From positions 62,001-126,000 of the forward strand of contig PHBJ01000004.1 in NCBI GenBank assembly GCA_002840555.1: a DNA stretch of 64,000 bases. Reading direction: 5' to 3'. Under the pieces are notes generated by a model. It made no database searches. It saw only the letters and a program-made list of their open reading frames with translations, and had not been told where the DNA came from. Shown here piece after piece: positions 33,955-42,918 of the stretch. How positions within the stretch are numbered: the first letter of the stretch is position 1; each line of letters opens with the position of its first letter. This DNA comes from Deltaproteobacteria bacterium HGW-Deltaproteobacteria-13 (lineage in GTDB: Bacteria > Desulfobacterota > Syntrophia > Syntrophales > Smithellaceae). Position numbers and translations under genes: made by a program.

Positions 33955-34572
33955 ATGAGAAAACCGACCTTGAGAAATTATACCGGATTAATTCTTTTGG
34001 CGGTTGTCCTGATTATGTCGGGTTGCGCAACGTGTAAAACAACCTCGGCAATCGGCCAGCGCCCTTCAACATGGGCCGCCCCAATGAAAGACAACTGCAA
34101 TGTCCCAAATTTAAACAAGATAACCAATAATCTTTACAGAAGCGGAGAACCGACTGAAATCGGGATAACGTCACTTTGTGAACAGTTGCGTATAAAAACA
34201 ATTATTAATCTGGAAGAATTCCATAGTGACACTCCCTCTGCCGCCTGTCCGCAATTGCACATGGAGCGAGTCCCCATGAACGCGGGAGAAAATAATCCGG
34301 AAGTGATCGACAAAGCCGTGATCAAGGTTATGAATATTCTTTCGAACCCAAAGAACGGCCCGTTTCTTATTCATTGTAAATATGGTTCGGACCGCACCGG
34401 TTTGATGTGCGCCATGTATCGAATCATTTATCAGAAGTGGACCAGGGATAAAGCGATCGATGAGATGGTCAACGGAAGATATGGGTTTCACACCGCGTGG
34501 TACGGCAATATTATCGAGTACATTCAAAAAGCGGATATTGAAAAGCTGCAAAAACAAATCCATGCGAAATGA
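33955..34572 (+). CDS. Lipoprotein tyrosine/dual-specificity phosphatase
   Basis: 205 residues from ATG 33955 (AGGAGGG upstream). The leader has a lipobox MSGC. The phosphatase domain contains NLYRSGEPTE, KTIINLEEFH and the P-loop HCKYGSDRTGL (HCX5R) with nucleophile Cys and Arg. The general acid Asp is probably in the LEEFHSD segment. It is a periplasm-facing cysteine-based phosphatase, possibly acting on phosphorylated lipids or proteins. It precedes mtfA by 40 bases on the same strand. Confidence 0.85.
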   Translation: MRKPTLRNYTGLILLAVVLIMSGCATCKTTSAIGQRPSTWAAPMKDNCNVPNLNKITNNLYRSGEPTEIGITSLCEQLRIKTIINLEEFHSDTPSAACPQLHMERVPMNAGENNPEVIDKAVIKVMNILSNPKNGPFLIHCKYGSDRTGLMCAMYRIIYQKWTRDKAIDEMVNGRYGFHTAWYGNIIEYIQKADIEKLQKQIHAK

Positions 34573-34612
34573 CAGAGGGTGACCGGATTTATTTTCAAGA
34601 AAGGAATCAACA

Positions 34613-35422
34613 TTGTTTCAATGGTTTGCCAATCGCCGCCGTCAAAAGCTCACGGCAGTTCCGTTTCCTTCCGCATGGGAAAACATTGTCCGGCGTAATG
34701 TTGCCCATTACTGCATGCTTAATGCTGCCGAACGCGATCAACTGCTTGGGCTGATCCAGGTTTTCATCGCGGAAAAAGATTGGGAAGGCGCCGGCGGGCT
34801 TGAACTGACCGATGAAATCCGCGTTACCATCTCCGCGCAGGCCTGCCTGCTTCTTCTGGGACTTCCTCACAACTATTATCAGAATGTCGAAACCATCATT
34901 GTCTATCCCTCGACTGTAGTTCCCCCCCAGCGCAAACTTGGCTTTTTTGAGACGGCGCAGGCGCCGGTCGAACTCAGCCATCCGATTATCGGACAGGCTT
35001 TCCAGCAGGGACCGGTCATTATCATTTGGGATGCCGCGCTGCAGGGCGGACGCCATCCGGAATCAGGCCATAACGTTATCTATCACGAATTCGCCCACAA
35101 GCTGGATATGCTCGACGGCGCGGCCGACGGCACGCCGCCGCTTAGAAACCGGGCGGAATACCGCGACTGGGTGATGATTTGTTCTGCCGAGTATCTTCGT
35201 CTCAAGCATGACGCTGAACACGGCAAGAAATCATTTCTTAATGCCTATGGCGCTACCAACGAAGCTGAATTCTTCGCCGTGGCCACCGAACAATTCTTCG
35301 ATCAACCCCGTTTAATGATCAAGCACGCACCGGATCTTTACAGGGTACTGAAAGAATATTACCGTCAGGACCCCGCTTTGCGTCTGGGACAAAATAACTG
35401 TTCTACCGAAAAAAATGGGTGA
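34613..35422 (+). CDS. mtfA: MtfA-like M90 zinc peptidase
   Basis: 269 residues starting at TTG 34613 (AAAGGAA upstream), in the usual position for MtfA. The zinc motif HEFAHKLD sits in the VIYHEFAH segment near residue 160, with a further Glu in NEAEFFAVATEQFF. YPSTVVPP and PVELSHPIIGQ are MtfA/DUF980-type landmarks. In enterobacteria MtfA binds the Mlc regulator; no such partner is seen here, so the role is open. The stop codon lies inside the terminator hairpin shared with the convergent acyl-CoA dehydrogenase gene. Confidence 0.85.
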   Translation: MFQWFANRRRQKLTAVPFPSAWENIVRRNVAHYCMLNAAERDQLLGLIQVFIAEKDWEGAGGLELTDEIRVTISAQACLLLLGLPHNYYQNVETIIVYPSTVVPPQRKLGFFETAQAPVELSHPIIGQAFQQGPVIIIWDAALQGGRHPESGHNVIYHEFAHKLDMLDGAADGTPPLRNRAEYRDWVMICSAEYLRLKHDAEHGKKSFLNAYGATNEAEFFAVATEQFFDQPRLMIKHAPDLYRVLKEYYRQDPALRLGQNNCSTEKNG

Positions 35423-35447
35423 AACGTATTAAATACGTTTCACCCAT
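35415..35447 (-). terminator. Terminator of the acyl-CoA dehydrogenase gene, overlapping the end of mtfA
   Basis: ATGGGTGAAACGTAT (35415-35429) pairs with ATACGTTTCACCCAT (35433-35447). Read on the minus strand, TTTTTTCGG follows, a good terminator for the gene ending at 35475. Its left arm holds the mtfA stop codon. Confidence 0.7.
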
Positions 35448-35474
35448 AAAAAAACTTAATGTTAATATTTCCCG

Positions 35475-37190
35475 CTACTCACTCATCGCGTATTCGCCGT
35501 TGAGCACGGATACGTATTTCTCCCACACTTTGTTGTACTGCTCGGGGGCAGGAACGGCTTTGATGAGCATGATCTTAGTGCAGTATTCCCGCTGCTCGTC
35601 TTTCGAGCTGTGATTGCCGTAGATCTGCAGGGCAAAATTGGCGAAATCGCGGACCATGAAGTCGAATATCTGGTTCAAGACATCCGCATCAAGTTTGTCG
35701 AACTTAGCCTGCTCCAGGATGAGCTGGCCATAAACAACGATGGAAAACATTTCGCCCACCGGCAGTGACCATGAGGGATCCATATCCTGGGCCTTGTCCG
35801 GGCCGGCCTTTTCCAGTATCTCCTTGAAGATCTCGATCTGCTTGATGAAGGTTGCCACATTGGGCAGACCTTTATTGGCCTCGAAGACCGGCTTATAGTC
35901 GTGGAACTGAACCTTGCCCAAGCCCTTGGTGGGGCCCTGGTTGAACAGGAACGAGTCATCCTTGAGCGAGAAGTCCGGGGTTACCTGCGCATATTCGGCC
36001 GGAGTGAAGAAGTAGTTCTTCATGAATTTGCGGATGAGCTGCACGTTCACATGCACGGTACCTTCGAGCTTGGATGGTCCGCGCACGTCGGCAGCGGCCA
36101 TATGGAAAATGGTGTCCTTCTCGAAACCCTTGGCGGCGATTACATCCCAGAGCAGGTTTACCACCTCTTCAGACTGCAACGTCACCTTCATCTTGCTGGT
36201 GGGGTTGTAGAGGAGATAGCGGCGGTCGTTCTCGTTTGCGCCCCTGAAGTAGTCGGTGGAGCGGCGCTGGTACATCTTCATGGCAACCAGCCTGAGCCAG
36301 GCATCCATGAAGTTCTTGCGTACATGGGGCATGTCGGTGACCTTCACGCCATAGAGGATGCGGTTGGAAGCGTGCGTGATAGCCTCGTAGAAGCAGTGCT
36401 CGGCAATACCGATGGAGGCCGGGCCGATGTTGAATTTGCCGATGTTTACGGTGTTGAGCGCCGAATCCCAGGCATGCGGGCCGCGGGAAAGGATGTCATC
36501 TTCGGTGATGGGGTAATCATGAAGCGCGAAGTTGGATACATATTCCTGGTGGCTGATAACGTTTTTCTTCAGCTCATAGGCTTTATGACGGTAGTTGGTG
36601 GAAAAGAAGGTGTAGTCATCGGTGCCGTCTTTGACCTTGCCCAGGGTGGATACCATCTCGGCCTCGTTGCCGTTGCCGATGTAGTACTTTTCGCCATTGG
36701 CCAGAAACGTGCCGTCTCCCTTGGGGGTCAGGGTTGTCTCAACGGAGTAAATGTCCGCGCCGTGGGTACGTTCGGAAAGGCCAAAAGCGAAGATGGCGCC
36801 GCCTTTCAGCAGTTGAGCAGCCCTCCTCTTGGCGTTTTCGTTGGGGCTCATCCAGATGGGGCCCAGGCCTAATATCGTCACCTGAAAGCAGTACCAGTAT
36901 CCCAGCCCGTAGAAGGCTAGAATCTCGGAGTACTCTGCATTGCGTGCCGTATCCCAGCGGGCATCCGGATCGCCCCCGGCATACTGCTTGGGGGTGAGCA
37001 GCTTGAAAAATATCCGTTCCCTGGCGATAAAGTCAACAAACTCCCTGTACCAGATCTTTTTATTGTAATCGTCGAGCAGTCTCTCCTTGCCCATGTTCTC
37101 AAAGAAGGCTATGGTCTTGTCCATGATTGCCTTTGATCCTTCGTCGGCCATGAGGCTTTGATACTTTTTCGGCTGTAACAGATAATTCAT
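35475..37190 (-). CDS. Acyl-CoA dehydrogenase
   Basis: A 571-residue flavin-dependent dehydrogenase, longer than the ~380-residue short-chain type. FAD/substrate motifs include FAFGLSERTHGAD near residue 132 and GNGNEAEMVSTLGK. The KLEGTVHVN block near residue 375 carries the likely catalytic Glu. The extended C-terminus belongs to the larger acyl-CoA dehydrogenase subgroup known in syntrophs. It introduces the alpha,beta double bond into acyl-CoA and passes electrons to ETF. AAAAGGAG precedes the start. Downstream neighbours on the same strand supply the CoA transferase. Confidence 0.9.
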   Translation of the reverse strand: MNYLLQPKKYQSLMADEGSKAIMDKTIAFFENMGKERLLDDYNKKIWYREFVDFIARERIFFKLLTPKQYAGGDPDARWDTARNAEYSEILAFYGLGYWYCFQVTILGLGPIWMSPNENAKRRAAQLLKGGAIFAFGLSERTHGADIYSVETTLTPKGDGTFLANGEKYYIGNGNEAEMVSTLGKVKDGTDDYTFFSTNYRHKAYELKKNVISHQEYVSNFALHDYPITEDDILSRGPHAWDSALNTVNIGKFNIGPASIGIAEHCFYEAITHASNRILYGVKVTDMPHVRKNFMDAWLRLVAMKMYQRRSTDYFRGANENDRRYLLYNPTSKMKVTLQSEEVVNLLWDVIAAKGFEKDTIFHMAAADVRGPSKLEGTVHVNVQLIRKFMKNYFFTPAEYAQVTPDFSLKDDSFLFNQGPTKGLGKVQFHDYKPVFEANKGLPNVATFIKQIEIFKEILEKAGPDKAQDMDPSWSLPVGEMFSIVVYGQLILEQAKFDKLDADVLNQIFDFMVRDFANFALQIYGNHSSKDEQREYCTKIMLIKAVPAPEQYNKVWEKYVSVLNGEYAMSE

Positions 37191-37352
37191 TTGATTCTCC
37201 TTTTACATAAAACAATTATTCTTTTTTCAAAATTACCTTCAAAACAATACCCGGCAACATACAAATAGTGCTTACTCTTTTTTAAAGAAAAGAGCCACTA
37301 CGAAAACAGACATACGGATCGCGCGAATAATGTCCGTTTCTCTCGATATTTA

Positions 37353-38141
37353 TCAGGTTGGCATGGTCGTAAAAACACCACGCGGGTCAACCTGAGTGCG
37401 GATAATCTTAAGGGCATCATCCGTGATCAACTTCGTCTGGGGGATCTCACCTTCCGGCTTGAGCAGTTCGAAGCCGGTGAGCGATTGAGCGATCTCAAAA
37501 GTGACGCCGGGAGTCACGGATTTGACCCGCATCCGTTTACTGACCGGTTCAAAGTCATAGACGCCCCAGGGACTGATTACAGCGGCCGGGCCGTTGCCGA
37601 TGAGGCCGGCTTCTTTTCGGGAGTTGCCGCCGGTCAGATGTCCCACGGAGGTGATGAAATCAACTTTCTCCGGAAATTTATCCGGCGTCTGGAGTCCGAC
37701 CAGCACCATCTTCTCGGTGAGGGAAGACAGATCGTTATTTCCGCCGCTGCCGGTCATGCGGACCTTGGGATGGTGAAAATCCTTGCCGATCATGTGGGTG
37801 TTCACATTGCCGTACATATCCACCTGGGCAAAACCTAAAAATCCGATGTCGACGTAGCCGTTGTAGCATTGCGCGAAAGAATAAGACATTTCCATAATAG
37901 TTGGTGATTTGCGCCAGGTAAAGGGACAGCCGACCGACCAGGGCATATCTCCCTCGATCGGGTCCTGCCCGCCTGATTCATAAACAATGGTGATATTGGG
38001 GGCATGGGTTTTCTTGGCCAGAATCCCGGCCACCATGGGGATTCCGGTGCCGATATACACGATCGAATGATCGTTAATCTGCTGTGCGATGATATAAGCC
38101 AATGTTTCTAAAGGATTGGCCGGTGCGTTTAAGTCTTGCAT
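37353..38141 (-). CDS. CoA transferase, beta subunit (glutaconate CoA-transferase-like)
   Basis: 262 residues from ATG 38141; GGAGTG precedes it, which favours it over the ATG at 38180. IYVGTGIPM-type glycine loop near residue 30 and VYESGGQDP near residue 53, the family position of the catalytic Glu that forms the acyl-CoA thioester. The motif LGFAQVDMYGNVNTH is also characteristic. It forms a heterodimer with the alpha subunit encoded directly upstream and transfers CoA between carboxylates. The substrate is not readable. Confidence 0.85.
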   Translation of the reverse strand: MQDLNAPANPLETLAYIIAQQINDHSIVYIGTGIPMVAGILAKKTHAPNITIVYESGGQDPIEGDMPWSVGCPFTWRKSPTIMEMSYSFAQCYNGYVDIGFLGFAQVDMYGNVNTHMIGKDFHHPKVRMTGSGGNNDLSSLTEKMVLVGLQTPDKFPEKVDFITSVGHLTGGNSRKEAGLIGNGPAAVISPWGVYDFEPVSKRMRVKSVTPGVTFEIAQSLTGFELLKPEGEIPQTKLITDDALKIIRTQVDPRGVFTTMPT

Positions 38142-38157
38142 AAGATACACTCCTGTC

Positions 38158-39249
38158 TTAATAATAGAGACCTGAATCATGCGTCAGGGTATATTCCTCA
38201 TAAGAGAAATCAATGTCTTCATTGTCGCCTTCGGCAGCCTTCGTCTGGCGGCGGGCCTCGGCGATCCATTTCGCGCCTCCCAGTTTTTCAACGAACTCAA
38301 ACTGATTCTTGGTGCCCATAATCCATTCATTACAAAATGCCATAATGTTTTCATCGGATGCGCCGCCAAAACGCATGCACTTTTCCCACCATTGCCGCGA
38401 CCAGTAGTAATAGCCGGGCATATTTCCGGGAACCGCTCCGAAGGGCATCTCCACAACGGCATCGGCATAGAAGAACGGAATGATCTGCCCCTGCTTATTG
38501 TAGCGGATATCGTTTTCGGGAACGATCTCTTCGGCCGTGATGATGAGTTTGCGTGTCGCGGCCGCCACGGCAAGGTCATTGACGGCCGGGCCATAGATAT
38601 AGGCATTGCCGTATTTATCCGCCGCGTGACAATGAATAAACGCCACATCGGGATACAGAGCCGGAACGAATACAACCGGATCTTTATCCGCCTTTAAGGG
38701 ATTCTGGATGACCTTGAGGTAGGGATTGTAGCGCACGAGGTCACTGCCGAGCATCTGTTTGCTGAAAAAGCCCGGGGTACCCAGTTGGGCGGCCTTGAAT
38801 CCCTGAGCTACACCGCCATGACTCCATTCGGAAAGAATCTTGACCTTGCCGGCCTTGAGTGCGCGGTCATAGACTTTATCGATCCCGCGCATCTCCGCGC
38901 CGGTATAGGAGTTGTGAGAATATTCCACATCTCCGTAACAGATAAAGAATGTCTGATTCGTATTGGGAGCGCCGATCATCTGAAGATTTTTTTTGCCCTG
39001 TCGAATTATTTCGAAAAAAGCCTGGTGCGGCGTTCTGACATAAGAAAAGCCGCCGTCTGTGAGAATATCGCCGTCCTGTACAAAGGCTGAAACCGCCTCG
39101 CCAATCGTCATGCGCTTATCTTTCTTGGCGTGTTCCTTTTTTAAATGCGCCTCGCGCGCCGATTCAAAATCTATCAACCGGTCAAGAATAGATGTATCGC
39201 TCAACTTGAGATTATCAACCGCTTCCTGGTTGTAGGTATATTTTGCCAT
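38158..39249 (-). CDS. CoA transferase, alpha subunit (glutaconate CoA-transferase-like)
   Basis: 363 residues. The start is placed at ATG 39249 because AAAGGAGG then has seven bases of spacing; 39267 is the frame's first ATG. The family layout is seen: GEAVSAFVQDGDILTDGGFSYVRTPHQAFFEI, HCHAADKYGNAYIYGPAVNDLAVAAATRKLIITAEEIVP. It is the partner of the beta subunit, whose gene starts 17 bases after this stop. Together with the adjacent acyl-CoA dehydrogenase it suggests activation of fatty or dicarboxylic acids for syntrophic oxidation. Confidence 0.85.
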   Translation of the reverse strand: MAKYTYNQEAVDNLKLSDTSILDRLIDFESAREAHLKKEHAKKDKRMTIGEAVSAFVQDGDILTDGGFSYVRTPHQAFFEIIRQGKKNLQMIGAPNTNQTFFICYGDVEYSHNSYTGAEMRGIDKVYDRALKAGKVKILSEWSHGGVAQGFKAAQLGTPGFFSKQMLGSDLVRYNPYLKVIQNPLKADKDPVVFVPALYPDVAFIHCHAADKYGNAYIYGPAVNDLAVAAATRKLIITAEEIVPENDIRYNKQGQIIPFFYADAVVEMPFGAVPGNMPGYYYWSRQWWEKCMRFGGASDENIMAFCNEWIMGTKNQFEFVEKLGGAKWIAEARRQTKAAEGDNEDIDFSYEEYTLTHDSGLYY

Positions 39250-39610
39250 CTTCATACCTCCTTTCAATTGGCACTAATATTAATTGATATTACCCTGACA
39301 GCATATCGGGGTCAAGTACTATCCTAAAAGTACTATCCTAAAAGTTGTTGCACGGAGCGCAAAATAATTTTTTTAAGAAGATTATCGTAATGTTTTCTGC
39401 CGGCAGAAAGAAAATTGTTTTGAAACCGCGTATGTCCGATGTGACATTGACATATATTTTAAATTTTGTTAGGTAATCTGCTAAATAGTTAATATTTTAA
39501 TAAAAAATATTGCTTATGTTTTAACCTGTTTTGGGCAGCAAAATGAATTAACAATAGCTAAGATCATTTCCATCCGTTAATGTATTCTATCCGTGGAGTA
39601 TTTCTAACAC
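39250..39610. other. AT-rich divergent intergenic region with a weak promoter
   Basis: Between the CoA transferase and the plus-strand GT-C gene. A candidate plus-strand promoter is TTGACA (39447-39452), 17 bases, TAGGTA (39470-39475). A 15-base direct duplication around ACTATCCTAAAAGT (39319 and 39334) lies near the CoA transferase start. No gene seen. Confidence 0.35.
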
Positions 39611-41275
39611 ATGATAATAAACAGGGAACGTTTATACAATTATTTGTTTGCAACTCTTATTTGTTTAGCCATTTTAATACTATTATCCATTGAATTTATA
39701 TTAAATTGGACTCCTCCCATAGCGCGCGATGCTCTTATTCATCATTTGGCTATTCCCAAGCTCTGGCTGGAAAATGGCGGATTCTACGAAATTAAATGGG
39801 CGGATTTTTCATACTACCCCATGAATGTCGACCTGCTTTATATCCTTCCGATTTACTTTAATAAGGACTTCATTGCCAATTTCATCCATATGGGCTTTGG
39901 CCTTGCAACGGCATTATTGATTTATCAATATTTGAAAAACAAGATAAACCGCATTGCCGGGCTTTTGGGTATCCTTATTTTTCTTAGCACACCTATTGTA
40001 GTCCGTTCATCTACACAAGCTTACGTCGATCTTGGTCTGACTTTTTTCACGACAGCAAGTATTCTCACTTTTATTCGTTATTGCGACGGCGATTTCAAAG
40101 AATTTAAATGGCTGTTTTTTTCATCGGTTGCCATGGGCCTGGCTTTGGGAACAAAATATAATGCTTTGATTGTCTGGCTTTTCCTGTCGTTAATGATCGT
40201 CTATACCTACTCCAGATATACGGGGCAGCAGGGAAAAGCTATTGCGTATGGATTAATTTTCTTTCTTATTTCTCTTTTTGTGTTTTCCCCATGGCTGATA
40301 AAAAACATCATTCTTACAGGCAATCCCTTATATCCGTTATTTAAAGGCATCTTCAACACAAGTAGCGCCACCATTGAAGGAGGCGTTTCTTCCATAGTTT
40401 CCGGAGGCAATCACACAGGGTTCTTTCAAATGAGGGAAATCATGTATGGTGAGAGTTTTTGGGAAACGTTGCTCATTCCCATCCGATTTTTTTTCCAGGG
40501 TCAGGACAGTTCTGACCGTTACTTCGACGGCGTCTTGAATCCTATCTTAATCATATTATCGCCATTTGCATTGATGAATAAATCAAGCTACCGGGATAAA
40601 CTTTGTTTCATGTCTTTGGTGATTTTTTTCATTCTCACGGCCTTTTTCCTTGATCAAATAAGGATACGGTACATATTGCCTGTCGTCCCTGTTCTATCCA
40701 TTCTGACCGTGATGGGTTTAATAAACATCTGGAACTGGACAATGAATCGCGAAAGTCGTTTAAGAAACATACTGGCTGTAGTCCTGCTTGCTTTTTTTAT
40801 TGCACTCATGAGCAAAAATATTTTTTATATAAAAGATTATTATCAGAACATTAGTCCCATGAATTATTTTTTAGGCAAAGAATCCAGAGATGAATTTATT
40901 ACACGTCATAACAGCAGTTATCCTGCTATTAAATATATTAATATCCACACACCGGAAAACGCCAAGATCAGACTGTTTTTTCTCGCCCAACGCGGTTATT
41001 ATCTCGATAGGCAGTACGAGGATGATCCCTCTTTCGGCATGGATGAGCTTCGCCGCCTTGTAGCAAATTCTAACGAACGCGGCTCTTTTCAAGCATCTCT
41101 CCATGCCCTTGGCTGTACCCATCTGCTCGTGCGCACGGATTTGTATCTTAAATTCTTACACGATAATTATCCCGTGGAAACAGTAAATCGATTTCTCCAG
41201 CAAATGGGTAACGCGACAGAAGTGGTTTATAATGAAAAGGTCTATGCGATTTACAGGCTAATTTCCAAAAAGTAA
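39611..41275 (+). CDS. GT-C membrane glycosyltransferase (GT39/ArnT-like)
   Basis: A 554-residue multi-spanning membrane protein, about 11-12 TM helices. The first periplasmic loop holds PPIARDALIHHLAIPKLWL, the R-D motif of GT39/PMT-type enzymes, followed by further TM helices and a soluble C-terminal domain (KYINIHTPENAKIRLFFLAQRGYY). It transfers a sugar from a lipid-linked donor outside the membrane. It is in the glycan/pilus neighbourhood and convergent with the methyltransferase-GT2 gene. Substrate unknown. Confidence 0.8.
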   Translation: MIINRERLYNYLFATLICLAILILLSIEFILNWTPPIARDALIHHLAIPKLWLENGGFYEIKWADFSYYPMNVDLLYILPIYFNKDFIANFIHMGFGLATALLIYQYLKNKINRIAGLLGILIFLSTPIVVRSSTQAYVDLGLTFFTTASILTFIRYCDGDFKEFKWLFFSSVAMGLALGTKYNALIVWLFLSLMIVYTYSRYTGQQGKAIAYGLIFFLISLFVFSPWLIKNIILTGNPLYPLFKGIFNTSSATIEGGVSSIVSGGNHTGFFQMREIMYGESFWETLLIPIRFFFQGQDSSDRYFDGVLNPILIILSPFALMNKSSYRDKLCFMSLVIFFILTAFFLDQIRIRYILPVVPVLSILTVMGLINIWNWTMNRESRLRNILAVVLLAFFIALMSKNIFYIKDYYQNISPMNYFLGKESRDEFITRHNSSYPAIKYINIHTPENAKIRLFFLAQRGYYLDRQYEDDPSFGMDELRRLVANSNERGSFQASLHALGCTHLLVRTDLYLKFLHDNYPVETVNRFLQQMGNATEVVYNEKVYAIYRLISKK

Positions 41276-41309
41276 TTTCATCAGCTATGGATGAACTTCA
41301 GGATGTTAT

Positions 41310-42764
41310 TTATACAAATTTAATTCGTCTTAAAGCAAAAATAACCATCCTTAGTAAAAGCCATCCATGCTTCCAGCGGCTGATATTCGTCGTTCCGTAG
41401 GTGCGTTCCCGGTAGCGGATAGGAACTTCAATAATCTTCAGATTCAATTTAGCGGCGCCGAATAAAAGATCAAAATCGCCGAAAGGATCAAAATCGCCAA
41501 AGTATGAACGGTTCGCTGCAATCCTTTCATAATCGGTTTTCCAGAGTGCTTTGGTTCCGCAAAGAGTATCCTTGACCGGCTGCCCCAATAACCAGGAAAA
41601 TACTAAACTAAAAAATTTATTCCCCAGTAAATTAAGAAAACGCATGGCTTCTTTTTCCATGGGATAAACCAGGCGTACGCCATTAATAAATTCAGCCTTA
41701 CCCCGTTGCAGCGCATCATAAAATCTGGGTAAATCTTCGGGGGGAACCGTGAGATCAGCATCCAGAATCATTAGAATGTCTCCCCGGGATTGATTAAAAC
41801 CAAGACGAACGGCATCGCCCTTGCCCTTGCCACTTTGCCGCAAAAGTTTTGCCACACGCTGAGGATTGTTCGCTATAGCTTTTTGAATAACACTATAAGT
41901 GTCATCCGTGGAACCGCCTTCAACAAATATAAGTTCCGTTTCCCGTCCCATTTCGGGAACCATATCAAATATCCGATTAATATTACCCGCTTCATTGCGT
42001 GCGGGAATAATAACCGATACCTTAGGCAATTCTTTGACTGATGAGCAGGAGGCACAAGGTTTCGCAACCATAAAATGGGTAAGAGCAAACAAATTGAAGG
42101 GCCATATTTTGACTATAAAATGATTCAATAAAGAATCAATCACCGGCGTCCGTACCGGCCATATTATTTCATCCCAGTGTCTGATAACCTCAAAACCGGC
42201 AAGTGAAAGCAATCCCTTCATGTCTTCCGCCGTAAGCCAGTTTTGCAGCAGCATCGGCTTAGCCAGACCCAACTTTCTTATAACTCCAAGCGGTAATTCC
42301 CATAACCGGCTGTAAAAATTTATGATGATACGCGATCGCGGTGTTGTCAGTGCCAAGACCTTCTGAAATACAGTTTGCACATCCCATAATTCATTCACGA
42401 CATCGGAAAGAATCACAAAATCAAACTTATCTTTCAAATCAATTTCATGGGCGTCGGCCTGAACGAAATGTAAATCAGGATGGCGGCCTTCGGCTAGTCT
42501 GATCATCTCATCAGAAAAATCCACACCCACTCCGTATGACGGCTTAAGAAAGGCAAGCAAATCACCTTTGCCGCAACCTATTTCAATTATTCGCTGCCCG
42601 GGCGGAATGACAAATCGAAACACATCCTGCAATCGCTTATGGTAATAAGCATTGCATCTATTCCACTTAGCTGTCTTAACAGCAATTTGATTCCAGTGAG
42701 AAGTACGTTTACTTTTATAATCCATATAATTAACATTTTCATTATGCGATTTTATATTTCTCAC
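41310..42764 (-). CDS. Methyltransferase + GT2 glycosyltransferase fusion
   Basis: A 484-residue cytoplasmic fusion from GTG 42764 (GAGGTT upstream). Residues ~55-220 are a class I SAM methyltransferase: IIEIGCGKGDLLAFL and VGVDFSDEMIRLAEG bind SAM. Residues ~245-480 are a GT2 enzyme of the polyprenyl-phosphate mannosyl/glucosyltransferase type: VSVIIPARNEAGNI, EGGSTDD, GKGKGDAVRLGF, DADLTVPPEDLP and the late YRERTYGTTNISRW. A single C-terminal helix may anchor it. The GT2 half would make lipid-phosphate sugar donors. It is on the same strand as the TMTC-like gene, 154 bases downstream of it. Confidence 0.85.
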   Translation of the reverse strand: MRNIKSHNENVNYMDYKSKRTSHWNQIAVKTAKWNRCNAYYHKRLQDVFRFVIPPGQRIIEIGCGKGDLLAFLKPSYGVGVDFSDEMIRLAEGRHPDLHFVQADAHEIDLKDKFDFVILSDVVNELWDVQTVFQKVLALTTPRSRIIINFYSRLWELPLGVIRKLGLAKPMLLQNWLTAEDMKGLLSLAGFEVIRHWDEIIWPVRTPVIDSLLNHFIVKIWPFNLFALTHFMVAKPCASCSSVKELPKVSVIIPARNEAGNINRIFDMVPEMGRETELIFVEGGSTDDTYSVIQKAIANNPQRVAKLLRQSGKGKGDAVRLGFNQSRGDILMILDADLTVPPEDLPRFYDALQRGKAEFINGVRLVYPMEKEAMRFLNLLGNKFFSLVFSWLLGQPVKDTLCGTKALWKTDYERIAANRSYFGDFDPFGDFDLLFGAAKLNLKIIEVPIRYRERTYGTTNISRWKHGWLLLRMVIFALRRIKFV

Positions 42765-42918
42765 AAAGATAACCTCTTTGTAAAGTTTATCAGCAAACGA
42801 CTCCGGTCTTTAAAACGTAGTTTCCGTTTTAATTTATTCCAATAGCCGAATAAATATTTAACTGTAATTTAAACTAAAAATAGTTTTTATTCTTGAAAAA
42901 TATTAATTTTTTTATTCT

